Positions 34,282-45,385 are shown, counted from the stretch's first letter. The stretch is DNA of 64,000 nt from Pseudevernia furfuracea (GCA_022315425.1 JAIUPT010000042.1:868001-932000); one strand, 5' to 3'. Program-made: numbers and translations. The notes: generated by a model not told the origin, from the sequence alone.

Positions 34282-34879
34282 AATTCGGTCGCCGTTCCTC
34301 GAGGGGTTGTAAATGTACAGAAAGTAAACAATGTACGTATATAAGTAAAATTGGCTATACTGCCAGTGTCATATACATAAGGCCAACGAAGACAATAAAG
34401 TATTCGTGAGCATAGCTCATTTGAAAACATTGGAGCATTTGCCGACGTCGATGGCAGATATATACAAAGACCTTCGTGAGGCTGAGCGATCGCTATTCCG
34501 GATGGGAGACGTGGGACGCTCATTGATAGGACGGAACCTGCAGGCCGCTAGCCTAAAGTGGATTGCAAGCGCTAACACGAAACGAGGAGTGCATACTTGC
34601 ATAGTGTTCTACCCACTAACAAAATGTTCTCCTCGTGCTGCAGATGAAGTTCATGGCTAGAGCGTTTGCAACTCCACTGCTATCCTGCTGCAACGCATTC
34701 TGCCTCATGTAAGAGCATTAACCGGTTGTAGCAGCTCGTGCTGTCTGCTTTTCTCAATGGGCAACTACCCAAACCGACAGCATTCATCGGAAGAAGACAG
34801 GTCAGAGTAAGCATTATTTATAGAACATCTAAGGACCAGAAGGTCCTCGGTAATGCTGCTTGCCCAAGCATTGCGGTCC
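34282..34879. other. Intergenic, no gene seen
   Basis: About 600 bases between two minus-strand genes: the promoter of the membrane-protein gene and the 3' side of the mpaB-like gene. Open frames of up to 96 codons lack protein-like composition. Confidence 0.45.
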
Positions 34880-36270
34880 TTAGCCCAAGGCAAATGGGCA
34901 GCCACCCCGGTTTCGGGAAAATAGTCGTCTACGATCCTCATCCATGTTTTTAATGCCTTTCCCCCTCAAAGCACTCGGCCCTATCTCAGTATGTGTCCAG
35001 CCCTCTGAAAGATATTTGTTTCCATCATCGCCTGGTAATTTGCGACCCACAAAGCGAGTCATCCAGGACCTTGGGCCCCACCGCCTTAAAAAGGTTGGCT
35101 TCACGTACCACGGATAGGAGAGATACTCGACAGCATTGTAACGACCAGTTGATGGATCTGGGCTGGACGGAATGTATTGCTTCCTCATCATTTCAGGGCG
35201 AGGAAGGGCGAGGTAACGGAACAGCAGCTTTCGGACCCGCAGCACACCATTGATCATGGTGTGATACACCCGAGGGCACTCAGAATACCTGTAATGCAAT
35301 CAGCTTTGCGGAGATTTGCTATTTTGCCAAACCCACATCAAGGCTTTCCGTAGTCTTTCCCCCAACATTACAGAGATCATTTTCTTGCAAGGGCCTAGCA
35401 ATCTAGCTGGAACATTGATGCACATGATCTCAAATTGAGAGTCAGCCAGTTGTCTGTTAGTGACAGCAGGGATCATGTGGGTCTCCTCATATTTCAAGCT
35501 CCAAGCTTCTACTTCGTCCAGCCATTGTAGCCCGTCCTTCCACCCAGATATTGACGAAGGTAGATTTGAGTCTGATATTTTCATAGCATCGCCCATGCTC
35601 TTCCAGTAGGTACCGCAAGCACAAAGCTCCAGCTCTGTCAACTCTCTCCACTCGTACCTTTTGACCCATCTCGCCGGCTCCAAAGCGAGTAAGCTCAGAG
35701 CGTACAGCATATGATCGTTCGTGATCTTTCCGGCCCTTTGGTAACCTGCGTGCAGGAAGTTCATGCGAGCTATGGCTTGGATGGCTCTCTCAGATGTTGG
35801 CTCGTTGAGTGCGAACTCTAGCAGCAGGACGCCAGTGTCTGCGATTCGTTTGGATGCTGTCTCGACATTTGCAAGCTGCCCCGTAGCAACGAGAAGAGAG
35901 GATACGCTCGGTATTCCGTATGTCTGTGGCTTGACAATAAGCAGATGTTGCCCTTATCTGTGGACCTTGTTTCACAAGGGCATCAGGGCATCAGGGCATC
36001 AGGGCATCTTGCCTTGAAAAGCGCAAAAATGATGGAAAACCCGAAGAACTTTGGGAATTCTAATTCGGTCAAGTCTTTCAATATAGCCTGGGCATCATTT
36101 GTAGTCATGCGGCAGAAGGATGCTCTGCCGGCAGGACTGAACCTCCTCTCTAGACTCTTCGCCCTTCGATTTCGGAGTAGATAAACAAGTAGCATGTAGA
36201 CTAGCAAGGCCGGTACGAGAAGAGACTTCCATTGCTGCGACAAAGTGAGGGCATACGAATTCAGTTGCAT
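34880..36270 (-). CDS. ER-bound oxygenase, mpaB-like
   Basis: Three exons, complement(34880-35288, 35337-35923, 36013-36270), 417 residues; introns of 48 and 89 bases, the latter with a GC donor. The N-terminal hydrophobic helix (about 14-34, LLVPALLVYMLLVYLL) fits ER anchoring. The conserved body follows: FPKFFGFSIIFALFK joined to TYGIPSVSSLLVATGQLA, then RMNFLHAGYQRAGKITNDHMLYALSLLALEPARWV, EWRELTELELCACGTYW and the C-terminal LPRPEMMRK and YNAVEYLSYPWYVKP blocks. This is the family of MpaB', the oxygenase that cleaves the farnesyl chain in mycophenolic acid biosynthesis. Most homologues have unknown substrates. The start is placed at the first ATG ahead of the helix. Confidence 0.85.
35924..36012 (-). 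other. GC-AG intron containing an 8-base tandem repeat
   Basis: The exon ends TTCAAG and the intron begins GCAAGA and ends GCCACAG. Splicing joins FALFK to TYGIPS in phase. The intron includes about 3.5 copies of the 8-mer CATCAGGG (plus strand, about 35979-36008). Confidence 0.65.
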
Positions 36271-37860
36271 GGCAGCACACAGCTTAAGGTAGTAAAAGCC
36301 GCACAAAGAGCACTTGGGTTTCTAGTCTCTATTGCGGACCACAACCATTCTCCCCGCATGTCGCGCTATACCCTTTTCGTTGAGCTCGGCCTTAAACGCA
36401 CCGTACCTTATGCAGCCTCTGGTGCCTCCATACATAATCTACCTCACGGTCGGCCCTAAGATACCTTAGCTTTGAGTTGTCAAACAACACCGATTTTCAA
36501 CCTACGCTTGGTGCAGTGTCCAGTTCGGGATTGTCTGGACTACGACGGCCCATTGGTGGATTAGAAGAGAACTTGCCGGGATACGCGTCAGGAAGAATTA
36601 TAAAGCCACTGAATGAAAGATGTGGTCCCTAAAGAAGCTGCCCGTTCCCAAGAGTCTAGAGTCTAGAGTCTAGAGTCTAGAGCGTCAAAAGCCTTCAGTC
36701 ATAATTCAGATCCCCAAATATCTGCCCCATTGAGTGACTTTTCAACCCCAAAGGATGGCAATTGGCATAAATTCTTAAAGCACTCGCGAGAATCCATTCG
36801 GCTCAAGCTATAAAGGTTAATGATTATTCGGCTTGACTTACTTACCGAACACCATTCGTGTTATTCTTCAACTCATCTCTACACCGGAAATGCCAATCGA
36901 CTGGACACAATCCCGGTGTTGGACGTCATTCGAAAGATTGATGAGTTTGTCAAGATGCTGCAAACCTATCAACAGATGCCTAATCCCCGAATTGAGCGTC
37001 ATCAGTGAAGTCAAGAGCTTATCAATACGTCGCAGGACCTATATAATTTGGCTTGACCCCATGATTGAATACCATATCGGCAATTCTCTTGTCTGCGTCC
37101 ATCCACAGGGACCGATCTATCGATTTTCCAAGTGCCATACGTGGCCAAGACTGTCATCGCCACAAGGCTCTGACACATTTCACATTACCACTGGCCTTTC
37201 TTTGTTCAATGGCTCTTGTCTCGGCCAGTGTCTCAAAACTCAGACGCTAAGTATTGGATCTAGGAAAGGTCGATGTACTCTTCAACTGAAGATTCTTGGG
37301 TACCGCCGGGCTCTGCAGTGGGACAGATGACCTTGCGAGCTTTTATGATTTTATCTCACTCCCAGCTGCCTACTAAGTGCGCTGATGTATGAGTGAGAAA
37401 CCTTCAACATGGAGGATTTCTAAACTCTCAACGCACAGTATTCACAAGACAAACCGTGTCTCGTCTATGCCGTTGTATCCATTCCTCTAGTCCAATGTTT
37501 CTGCCTCTTTGTGTTTGTCATACATGTCTTTCTCGAAAGTATAACATGTCTTCTATTCAGGGCTATCTCCTCTTCATAAAGCCTCGTGCTGCTCGCAATT
37601 GTTCGTTCTTCTTCATTCTGCAGATAGAGATGAAGACTTGTGCATCCTTTCCTGAGGCTCACTGTATCAACCCACTCTGGATCGTTATCCCACTGGCTCT
37701 TATCCTCATTCTCGTTATCGTCTGCGACGACAACCAAGTTGAATAACTTTACGACTACAGTCTAGTCAATCCTCTACTAAACCAGAGAAGAAAGCATCCG
37801 ATCCCAGCCTTAGGACTTTGAGGCAGATTCAGAGCACTCGACAATTGAATTTTAGAAGTG
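36271..37860. other. Long intergenic region with a tandem 7-mer
   Basis: About 1.6 kb separating the divergent mpaB-like gene and the methyltransferase pseudogene. The tandem repeat at 36651-36682 has its own entry. A short plus-strand frame near 37545-37746 ends in a hydrophobic helix (NPLWIVIPLALILILVIV), but an overlapping minus frame is equally open. I do not call either a gene. Confidence 0.4.
36651..36682. repeat. Tandem repeat (GAGTCTA)n
   Basis: Four and a half copies of the 7-mer GAGTCTA in a row. Each junction contains the palindrome TCTAGA. Read directly from the sequence. Confidence 0.9.
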
Positions 37861-40077
37861 ATGTCGGGATTTGAACACCAATGGTCAAGAGCGGCCATGC
37901 CAGATTTTTCACTCATAGATGATAGACCAGAGTATGACCCAAGATCATCTAAGGACGATAGATTAGAGTATCAGCCAAGCTCATCCGAGGAAGATGAATG
38001 GGAATATGAGCCTCGTCCACCCCACAAGACCAGGAACGATATCCAGAGCGACCAAGACTCCGTCACCTTAAAGCACCTTCATCTCAGTGACGACGCAGAC
38101 CTCGACGTAGGGACAGTCTCCAGCATAGGAGACACGTTAGAGCTTCATGGTGGCAGTTTCTTGATGATCACGGAGCTCAAAAGATCCAAGAATGGTCGTA
38201 CTGTGAACTTCGTCGGCTACCTCTTTAAACCTATTGAAGATTTTGAGGACTACTTGCCTGTGGAATTTGCTAGCAGCGAACTGGTCTGGATTTGCGAAGC
38301 AACCGAGCATGATCCCAAGCCAGAAGGCTACCGGAGATACGCCCACAACAAAGACGTGCTCCGAATCCGACATATAGCCTTTATCTACTCACCCGGGTCA
38401 TTCTCCGAATTTCAAGCTACAAGGCTGTTCACTGATATAAGGCCTTTGGTTTGTCAATGGAGACTAGAGACTGAGCTCTCGAACTCGCATAATGCGGGTA
38501 AAGTGAGAAGTTTCGGATCACTTTTAAAACAAAGTCAAGGGCAGCCGAGAGCCTTCACAGCACTGTCTAACCAGGAGCTCTCTGTTGGAGGGACCATGGC
38601 CGCTGATCTTTCCTATTCTCAGCATCAGCTTGACAGGAATGCGCGGAAAGATAGCTCAGATAACGGACCATGTCAGTCCAAAGACCATGGGCACACATTG
38701 GGCGGGAACCTCGGAACAGGTAAAGAGCACCGCAGAGATACATGGGAGAGCTTGGTATTGGCTCCAATTACCAAGGGCAATAGGATCGCCAAACTCACGC
38801 GTAGCCTTGCTATACGCAAGTCTTTACTTCATCTTGAGACAGGTCTGGCTCGCGCACTCAAGGGTTCATCGGCTCAAAGAAGAGTATCGGAGCATGGCAT
38901 TGAGCAGCGAACCTACACGTTTGCAGACGCATTTTGCGGTGCTGGGGGTATGTCCATTGGGGCAAGAGCCGCCGGACTCCGTATTGAATGGGCTTTCAAC
39001 GAAAATGGAGACGCGATCACACATACTGTTTGAATCAGGGCGAAGATGTCTGTAAGCGAATTTCAGCTCATAGTTTTTCCGATCCTGGAAGCGCATACGG
39101 AACATCTCAAGTGGACATTCTCCACCTCTCGCCACCTTGCCAGAGCTTCTCACTAGCATGTAGGGGGTCTCCCAAGAGTGGAGAAAGAGACAACATATGC
39201 ATGACTTACGTGGGCGAAAGTGTGAAAAAGGTGGAGGCAAGGATCGTGACCCTCGAGGAAGTGTCGCAAGTTCTCTCCAGACATGGGGAATACTTCGCAA
39301 CAATGGTGCACGACTTGACCTCCATTGGCTACTACGTTAGGTGGAGAAAAATCGAATGCGCGGACTTCGGCGTCCCTCAGAAACGGAAACGCCTGTTCAT
39401 GATAGCCTCTTGGTAAGTCGCATCAGGGTCCAGCCCAACTCACGCGAAAGACAAGTAACTTAACGTGGCTCACTTAGGCGAGGGGAACCACTCTCCGACT
39501 TCCCCAAGCCCACACATTCGCACCCCGCTCGTTGCGACGAATCACACTTGCAGCCTTGGGACACCTTCAGAGGTGCCATCGACAACCTCGAAGACAGCGC
39601 CCCAAACCATCTTGACCTGAACCCCGGAAGGGAACGCCGCGTCGAGATTTGGGCACGACCTCACCCGGAAGATCGGCCTTGTCGTGATACGGTCACAACC
39701 GGTCAGAACCGGCCAGACCCTTATAGCGGCGAAGTATGTGTGCACGGTAAGGGAGGCTGCCTGCCTGCAAGGATTCCCTACCGATTACGAGTTCCGCGGT
39801 AAGTTGCGTGTCTACCCAAAGGCAAGTGGCCAGTGCAGTACCACCACCCGTTGCCAAAGCCATCCTTGGAGGAGATCGAGAGATCGCTGATGAGAACGGA
39901 TTGCGTCGCAGAGGTCCCGAGGTCGGAGTGGTTGGATCGCGTTGGATATATGGGTCAATAGACTGTCAGCTTGGTGTTTTCTGGGTTTCATGGCACTTTT
40001 TGGAATGCTTGCGTCTAATTCTGTCATCTCCATCGTGTATGCTTCGACCTAAATTTCGGTTGTCCCTGGAAGTTTGA
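37861..40077 (+). pseudogene. RID/Masc1-like cytosine-5 DNA methyltransferase, frameshifted
   Basis: The first frame (37861-39033) has an acidic N-terminus, a RID-type N-terminal region (GDTLELHGGSFLMITELKRS ... FVGYLFKP) and methyltransferase motif I, TFADAFCGAGGMSIGARAAGL. Near 39012-39028 the conserved continuation (HTYCLNQGEDVC) is in another frame. Then come motif IV with the catalytic cysteine (ILHLSPPCQSFS), an ENV-type motif read as VTLEEV, and FGVPQKRKRLFMIASW, followed by a regular GT-AG intron (39413-39477). Motif IX appears as RDTVTTGQNRPDPYSG, then a second frame change near 39730 before VREAACLQGFPTDYEFRG. A third break lies near 39805 before motif X (RQVASAVPPPVAKAI). In Neurospora and Ascobolus this family is needed for RIP or MIP. 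The gene looks inactivated unless the indels are sequencing errors. Confidence 0.85.
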
Positions 40078-40256
40078 GGAGTTCAACAACATGAATCTGC
40101 TGGACACTAGACCTAAAAGATTTGGAACGTGAGATTTGGCCAACGTTCCGTTCAATTGTCCACGATTCCCCTGATGGGGTGCAATGGCTGTGACAGACAG
40201 GAGGCATAAGGAGATATTCCAATGCACAGAGTCTAAGGTTATACTGTACATTATTC

Positions 40257-42534
40257 TCAGAAGTGACTAGTCAAAGGCGGGAACAACACCTCAGTCCCCT
40301 TGCCAATCTCATACTTGGGCTCTCCATAATCCTCGTCCTTTCCAAGGCTTGCATTTGCATACATCCGCGCATTATCAGCCACACCTAGCATGTCCAGAAG
40401 CTGCTTCATCTTCGCTGGCATATACGGTTGAAGCAAGATACCACAGATCCGAAGCGATTCCGCGCAAAGGTAGATGACGCGGTCTAATTTGTCTTGATTT
40501 TCAGGCTCGCTAAGATCCCACGGCGCGCAGGATTGCATGTATGCATTAGTCTGAGAGCGTCAGTCTGAAATAGGAGGCTCGGGGACAAAGCACATACTTG
40601 ATAGACTACTCCCATGATCGTGTGCAGCGCCTCTCGAGGGTCTGGCACTTGCATGTACTGGAGGATCTTAGGTTTTAATCCCCTCAGCTCGGTGCTGAGC
40701 TGCTTGTCTGGGGCGGAGCTGAGCCGCCAAACCCGCCTATTCCGCATATTGAGCTTTTTGATCTGTTTGCAGCCATTCTTCACAGCTCGCCTTATATCCC
40801 AGCCTTTACCTCGAGTAACGCGACTGACGAGATTGCCAAGGCCACCTTGAAGTCCGCTCTTATACCGTTTTATTATGAACGAATTATCGTAGCTGGAATC
40901 GTCCCTGATGCCACCATCAAGGGCGAGATAGTAGCGGATGCAGTCAACGCCGAAGCGATTGATGGCAAAAAAGGGATTGACCACCATACCTGTGGATTTA
41001 GACATCTTCTCATTTCCGAGAGTCCAATGCGCGTGGGTGAAAATCTGCATAGGCAGAGGAAGGTCGAGAGCCATGAGGAAAGCTGGCCAGTATATGCAAT
41101 GAAATCGAACAATGTCCTTGCCTATCACATGACAATCTGCGGGCCAACCAGCGGCCTTCTCTTGACCTGGGAGCTGGAAAGGGTAATTGGCCTTGGTGAG
41201 ATAGTTTATCAAGGCATCAAGCCAGACATAGATGGTCTGAGTCGCGTCGTCCGGCACCGGGATGCCCCAACTCAGTCTTTCTGATGGGCGAGAGATGGAA
41301 AGATCTTGGAGACCATTGCTGATTTCCTTCTGAACGTCTTTCATCCTTGTCTCGGGGACGATGAATTCTTTCCTCTTCGAGGTATACTTCATAAACCTTG
41401 CCTGGGAAGCCATCGAGAAATGCCTTTGGAGCCTTTCCTGGAAAGCCGACAAGCGAAAATGGTAGTTATCTTCTGACGTCCATTCTACTTCTTTTCCAGT
41501 TTCTTTCGATGCCTGCAAGGGCTCAGCTATGATTGGTAAGATCGCAGAGTATGATCATACCATAAATTTTCGTCCAGTGGCCGGGTCGCGAGCAAGTTGC
41601 ACAGCGGACTGTGGATAAAACGTCTCATCGCTGACCGAATACCATCCCTCATGTTTTTTGGCATAGATCCAACCTCGTTCTCTGAGCATGAGCTTCGCCA
41701 TTGTCAGCTGGTGCATGTCGATTCTTGGCAATGGTACGGACCCAAAAATGTTGTACAGCAAACCTATGATCAGGCTCGGAGGTACGTATGAAGTGGTCAT
41801 AATCGATATGTGCTTCGTTCGCTAGGGCCTACAGAACCTTCAATTGGCGTTCAAAGAACGGACCCAAAACAAACCGACCTGAAACGGCTTATAGGCCTCG
41901 TCGCAAAACGCTCGCACTTCTTGCCCTGCCTTTGCAGCTGCCCGTTGGACCTAGTTACAACATGAGCCATGGCCCCATTGACTACAAAGAGCCCTCTTAG
42001 CACACTTTCATTCCATGCTCGTCTGTCCCTGTGACGAGTATAGATTTTCTGCCTAACAAAACGTGCCACCTCTTCAGAATGTCCGTCAAGACGAGGGTGT
42101 AAAGGTGACCGATATGAGGTGCTGCAGGAAATATCAGTGCTCTTAGAATCTCTTTTCTGAGCTTGTGAAGCTTTACCCGCATTAACGTAGAATATGGGGC
42201 TTGTGATATAGTAGGGTTTGTTTTCGATTGCAGACGTCCTTTGCGTAGAGGTTTTGTTTTTGATTAATAATCTCCTTTGCGTAAAGAGTCTTTTGTTGAT
42301 TGTAGACCTCCTCTGCGTAAAGAGTCTGTTGTTAATTGTAGACCTCGTGTGCCTAGAGGGCATCTTTTTGATGGTGAACTTCCTTTGCGTAGAGGGCTTG
42401 ATTTTGATCGCAGACCTCCCTGGCGTAGAGGACTGCCATCGAACCTTGGCTTGTGGAGAGCATCTCTGGCAAACCCATCCTCGAGACTGTCCCAGTGGCT
42501 TAGCTACAAGAGCGTTGGCGAGGCTCGATAGCAT
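40257..42534 (-). CDS. MSM1: Mitochondrial methionyl-tRNA synthetase
   Basis: Seven exons, complement(40257-40550, 40598-41512, 41561-41692, 41742-41828, 41879-41950, 42006-42121, 42177-42534), all introns 47-55 bases; 657 residues. The N-terminus (MLSSLANALVAKPLGQSRGW) is a mitochondrial presequence, followed by a basic 12-residue repeat region. Class I synthetase features: HIGH in YITSPIFYVNAAPHIGHLYT (spanning intron 1), TGTDEHG, KHEGWYSVSDETFYP, the WLDALINYLT block, and the KMSKS loop in GNEKMSKSTGMVVNPF. The C-terminal anticodon-binding helices include YMQSCAPWDL and LRICGILLQPYMPAKM. It charges mitochondrial initiator and elongator tRNA-Met. Intron 4 (41693-41741) uses an AAG acceptor and is the least certain junction. 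Confidence 0.92.
42238..42431. repeat. 36-base minisatellite inside the MetRS first exon
   Basis: About 5.4 imperfect tandem units of 36 bases begin at 42238, 42274, 42310, 42346, 42382 and 42418, each opening with a variant of CCTTTGCGTA. On the minus strand they encode 12-residue basic units such as LFTQRRSTINKR and LFTQRRLLIKNK. They lie between the presequence and the catalytic domain. Confidence 0.9.
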
Positions 42535-42772
42535 AATACTTTTGTTATTTTGTCTCCAAAGCGCGAGGATCTCAAAGTCGCGCTTAGGCGCCAAATGCGC
42601 GTCTTTCCGCTTGGCACTGAAATGTTCTACTAATAGCTCTTGAGCCTCTTGAGAGCTCAAAGGTCCTCTTTGTCTCTTTGACTTCCCTATCAATGCAAAT
42701 GATTTCTCCTATTTAAAAATCGCGGCGAGATCCTGTCATCCTAATCAAACGTTTCCTCCCATTACCGCAACC
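42535..42772. promoter_or_regulatory. Compact divergent promoter MSM1 / MTR2
   Basis: Only 238 bases separate the two start codons, so the two promoters are shared or overlap. The sequence in front of MTR2 is pyrimidine-rich (ctcctattt, cctcccattacc). No TATA box is obvious. Confidence 0.45.
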
Positions 42773-43339
42773 ATGGCGACATTGACTGCCGATACAGCTA
42801 CAAAGATCTCGACGGAAGGTTTGTCAGAATTTTCGGACCTTCGTGATGCCTTATTCCACCGACTAAATGTCATTTCAGCAGCTGGACTCTTTGTGGATAC
42901 ATACTACCCTGCCCTTAGCTCTTCGCGAGCTGACATAGCCTCGTTTTACATGCCCGCATCCGCCATGCCCGATGGAAAATCACTACCCGTAATAGTCTAC
43001 AACGGGAATATCATACCAGACCCGACAGCGATGCAGGTGATGTTCGAAGACCAAATGCCAGAAAGCCGCTACGAGATTCAGGACTACGACTGTCAGGTAT
43101 TGAACCCGCACTACGTTGCGGAAGGGACTCAAGGCAGCTCGCCAGCATCTGGGAAGAATATGACAATACTGGTGACTGTCAGTGGTCATGTCAGATTCGG
43201 GGAACCTCGTGCAGCAACTATGAGGGGATTTAGCGAGAACTTTGTGCTAATACCGAACCCGGCCGCGGCAACGAATACTCGAGGGAAGCATATCAAGAGA
43301 TGGTTGATTCAGAGTCAGAATTTCAGGCTCGTGGTATGA
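42773..43339 (+). CDS. MTR2: mRNA export factor Mtr2 (NTF2-like)
   Basis: Single exon of 188 residues with an ATG in a good context (accATGgcg). The NTF2-like fold is seen from FVDTYYPALSSSRADIASFYMP through LPVIVYNGNIIPDPTAMQVMFEDQMP, YEIQDYDCQVLNPHYV, GKNMTILVTVSGHVRFGE and the C-terminal FSENFVLIPNP and RWLIQSQNFRLVV blocks. These are the diagnostic Mtr2 segments. Known role: heterodimer partner of Mex67 in nuclear mRNA export through the pore. Length and end match the family. Confidence 0.93.
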   Translation: MATLTADTATKISTEGLSEFSDLRDALFHRLNVISAAGLFVDTYYPALSSSRADIASFYMPASAMPDGKSLPVIVYNGNIIPDPTAMQVMFEDQMPESRYEIQDYDCQVLNPHYVAEGTQGSSPASGKNMTILVTVSGHVRFGEPRAATMRGFSENFVLIPNPAAATNTRGKHIKRWLIQSQNFRLVV

Positions 43340-43619
43340 TTTGAGGCAGAAATGTGCGCGGGCTGGGACGGTCGAAGAGCCCGCATGGGTCCCTAAATGA
43401 ACATTTGCTGGCAAACGTGTCCAGGGACCCAAGGTTGAATCCGTGGCCGCGAGATTAGAAGAAAGCATCAAGTGAGTGTCACAATAACATTTGGCCGAGA
43501 ACGTTTCCTAAAATTTGACGCCGCCAGAATCAATGCGCCTAGTTGTACAGGGAATGATTCTCAGCGTCAAGATCATGGTGGAAGGCAACACGGACGCCAA
43601 GCAGCAATTTACTTCCAAT

Positions 43620-44068
43620 TCAAGTGCGTGGTGGTGGTCTCATATTCGCCCTCACGCGCTCCAGAAGGTCCTCTCTGGTGGCTTTCTTATCAGGAAGCAG
43701 TCCTCTCTTCAAGACAACAACGATTAGCTTTTGCACAGTAAAGATAGCAAAGACAGACTAAATCCGAAGGAAAACTCTGACCACTTCCAACCATCGCTTG
43801 AGCTCTGAGTCTGCCCACTTTGATGGATCTAGCGATAGTGTCAATTTACGGCTACATACTCATCTATTATACCTAGCATGCTTACCTCCAGTGGGATCCT
43901 TCTCCCCAGGGAACATCTCACCACCCCAGATTGACCATGCTGATACTGCGGTGACTATACCTGCGAACGCTACTATGGTCAGTTCCGATAAGATGTGACT
44001 CCCCTTCTCAGAGACGTACCAAAAAAAGCGTTGCGCGACTGCATTGCTCTGTCGAGTGGCGTAGGCAT
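43620..44068 (-). CDS. Small single-pass membrane protein with C-terminal HeH/SAP-like tail
   Basis: Exons on the minus strand: 44068-43886, 43828-43785 and 43706-43620, introns of 57 and 78 bases. The body reads FFWYVSEKGSHILSELTIV, a transmembrane helix (ELTIVAFAGIVTAVSAWSIW), an acidic linker (GEKDPTGDPSKWADSELKRW across intron 1), then LERGLLPDKKATREDLLERV, which resembles an HeH/SAP-type helix-turn-helix seen at the end of small fungal membrane proteins. The only nearby ATG (44068, MPTPLDRAMQSRNAFF) is one base out of frame with the body at a seven-base homopolymer (44021-44027). The 5' end is therefore uncertain: a homopolymer error, a true frameshift or an undetected exon. Function unknown. 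Confidence 0.65.
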
Positions 44069-44387
44069 CTTGATATTGTATCACTGAGTAGATTAGATAG
44101 GCGCTTTCAAGGGAAAGTTGTGCCTCTATGTATGATAGGACCGTTCAAGCAAACCGATATGCAGAAACGGAAAATGGACGACTTTGACTAAACATCAGTT
44201 CCTTGATGCCTTGGAAGCGCGGCTGAGCCACGTGGCGTTTAAGCTTCTGTCGGCTAAGGGCGATCCCTTCTCGCTTAACCTCCCACCAAAATCAATTCCA
44301 CCTCAAATATCAAGACCACGACCCAGAACACGCGCCAACAAAGATACCACCAATTCCCGTCTTCTTCTTCCTCACGCTTCGCCCATC

Positions 44388-44825
44388 ATGCCTCGCGAAG
44401 TGTCAGATATCAAGCAGTTCATCGAGATCTGCCGACGCAAGGATGCCAAGTGTAAGCCTCTTCCACACGAGAGCTTTTCAACATCAACTACGAGAGAGGG
44501 GGTGGGAAAGCTGACTCGCCGTGCACTTATAGCCGGACACATAAAGCGCAACGCCCACCAGATCAAGTTCAAGGTCCGATGTCACCGCTTTCTGTACACT
44601 CTGGTGTTGAAGGATTCGGAAAAGGCGGATAAATTGAAGCAGAGTTTACCTCCGGGTACGTGAACATCGCGCGAGATAAAAATGTGGATACTGGAGCAGT
44701 GGAAGATACTGGGCGCTCGACAGGACTGTGGAAACATCTACAGAAGGCTAATTAAGATGGATATTATAGCTCTTTCGATGACGGACGTGCCAAAGAAGAA
44801 CAAGAAGGGGAAGAGGGTCGCATGA
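44388..44825 (+). CDS. RPL38: 60S ribosomal protein eL38
   Basis: Three exons: 44388-44451, 44533-44655, 44770-44825; introns of 81 and 114 bases, longer than elsewhere, as is common in fungal ribosomal protein genes; 80 residues. The sequence starts MPREVSDIKQFIEICRRKDA, continues IKRNAHQIKFKVRCHRFLYT and LVLKDSEKADKLKQSLPP, and ends ALSMTDVPKKNKKGKRVA. It is a full-length eL38, a small component of the cytosolic large ribosomal subunit. A pyrimidine-rich tract (cgtcttcttcttcctcacgcttc) precedes the ATG. Confidence 0.95.
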
Positions 44826-45385
44826 GAGGCTTATGGAGAAATGCGTGGACATGATCTTGCGGTAGGCTCGGCCTGCATTAGCTTGAGGGATAGCATTTAA
44901 AGGGCATAATGCGCAAGCATTGATAGCAATCAATGGACCCATGCAACCGAGTAAGGAGTATCGAGAGGTCTTGGTGCATAGAATAACAGCTCTTCCTTGC
45001 CGGGAAGAAACGTCTACTTGCATCAACATTCTTGACGGTTTGAGTCTCGATCTGCTTTTTTCCTTCTCCAATCTCCCTTTCTGCGGCAGGCATCGGGATC
45101 CTACGGCCATCAGCATCTCTTCGCACTCCTGACTTGGCATAGAATAACGTCCTTCGGTCCATTGTGACCTCTCGCTCGGATTGGTATGCTCTTCCTATGC
45201 ATTTCGTATCTCCAATTTCCTTTCTGCGAAGGTAAGTCTCTGGAGGGGCGTGTAAAACTTCAAGCCCAAGCTTGTGAAGGAACAGACTGTTGTCATGTTG
45301 TCATGTTCAAGCTTGATGGTGCTAGTCCATTAATAGCGGGCTTTGAAGGGGCCGATTGACAGCAGGCTGTTAACGGATGATTTCG
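44826..45385. other. Intergenic between convergent genes
   Basis: About 560 bases between the 3' ends of RPL38 and the polymerase delta subunit gene. A short direct repeat, TGTTGTCATG / TTGTCATGTT, occurs near 45290-45307. No gene seen. Confidence 0.45.

Noticed and set aside
37465..37746. Overlapping small open frames on both strands, one with a hydrophobic helix
   Set aside because: Neither has splice context, recognisable family features or a clear start; the two frames are mirror shadows of each other.
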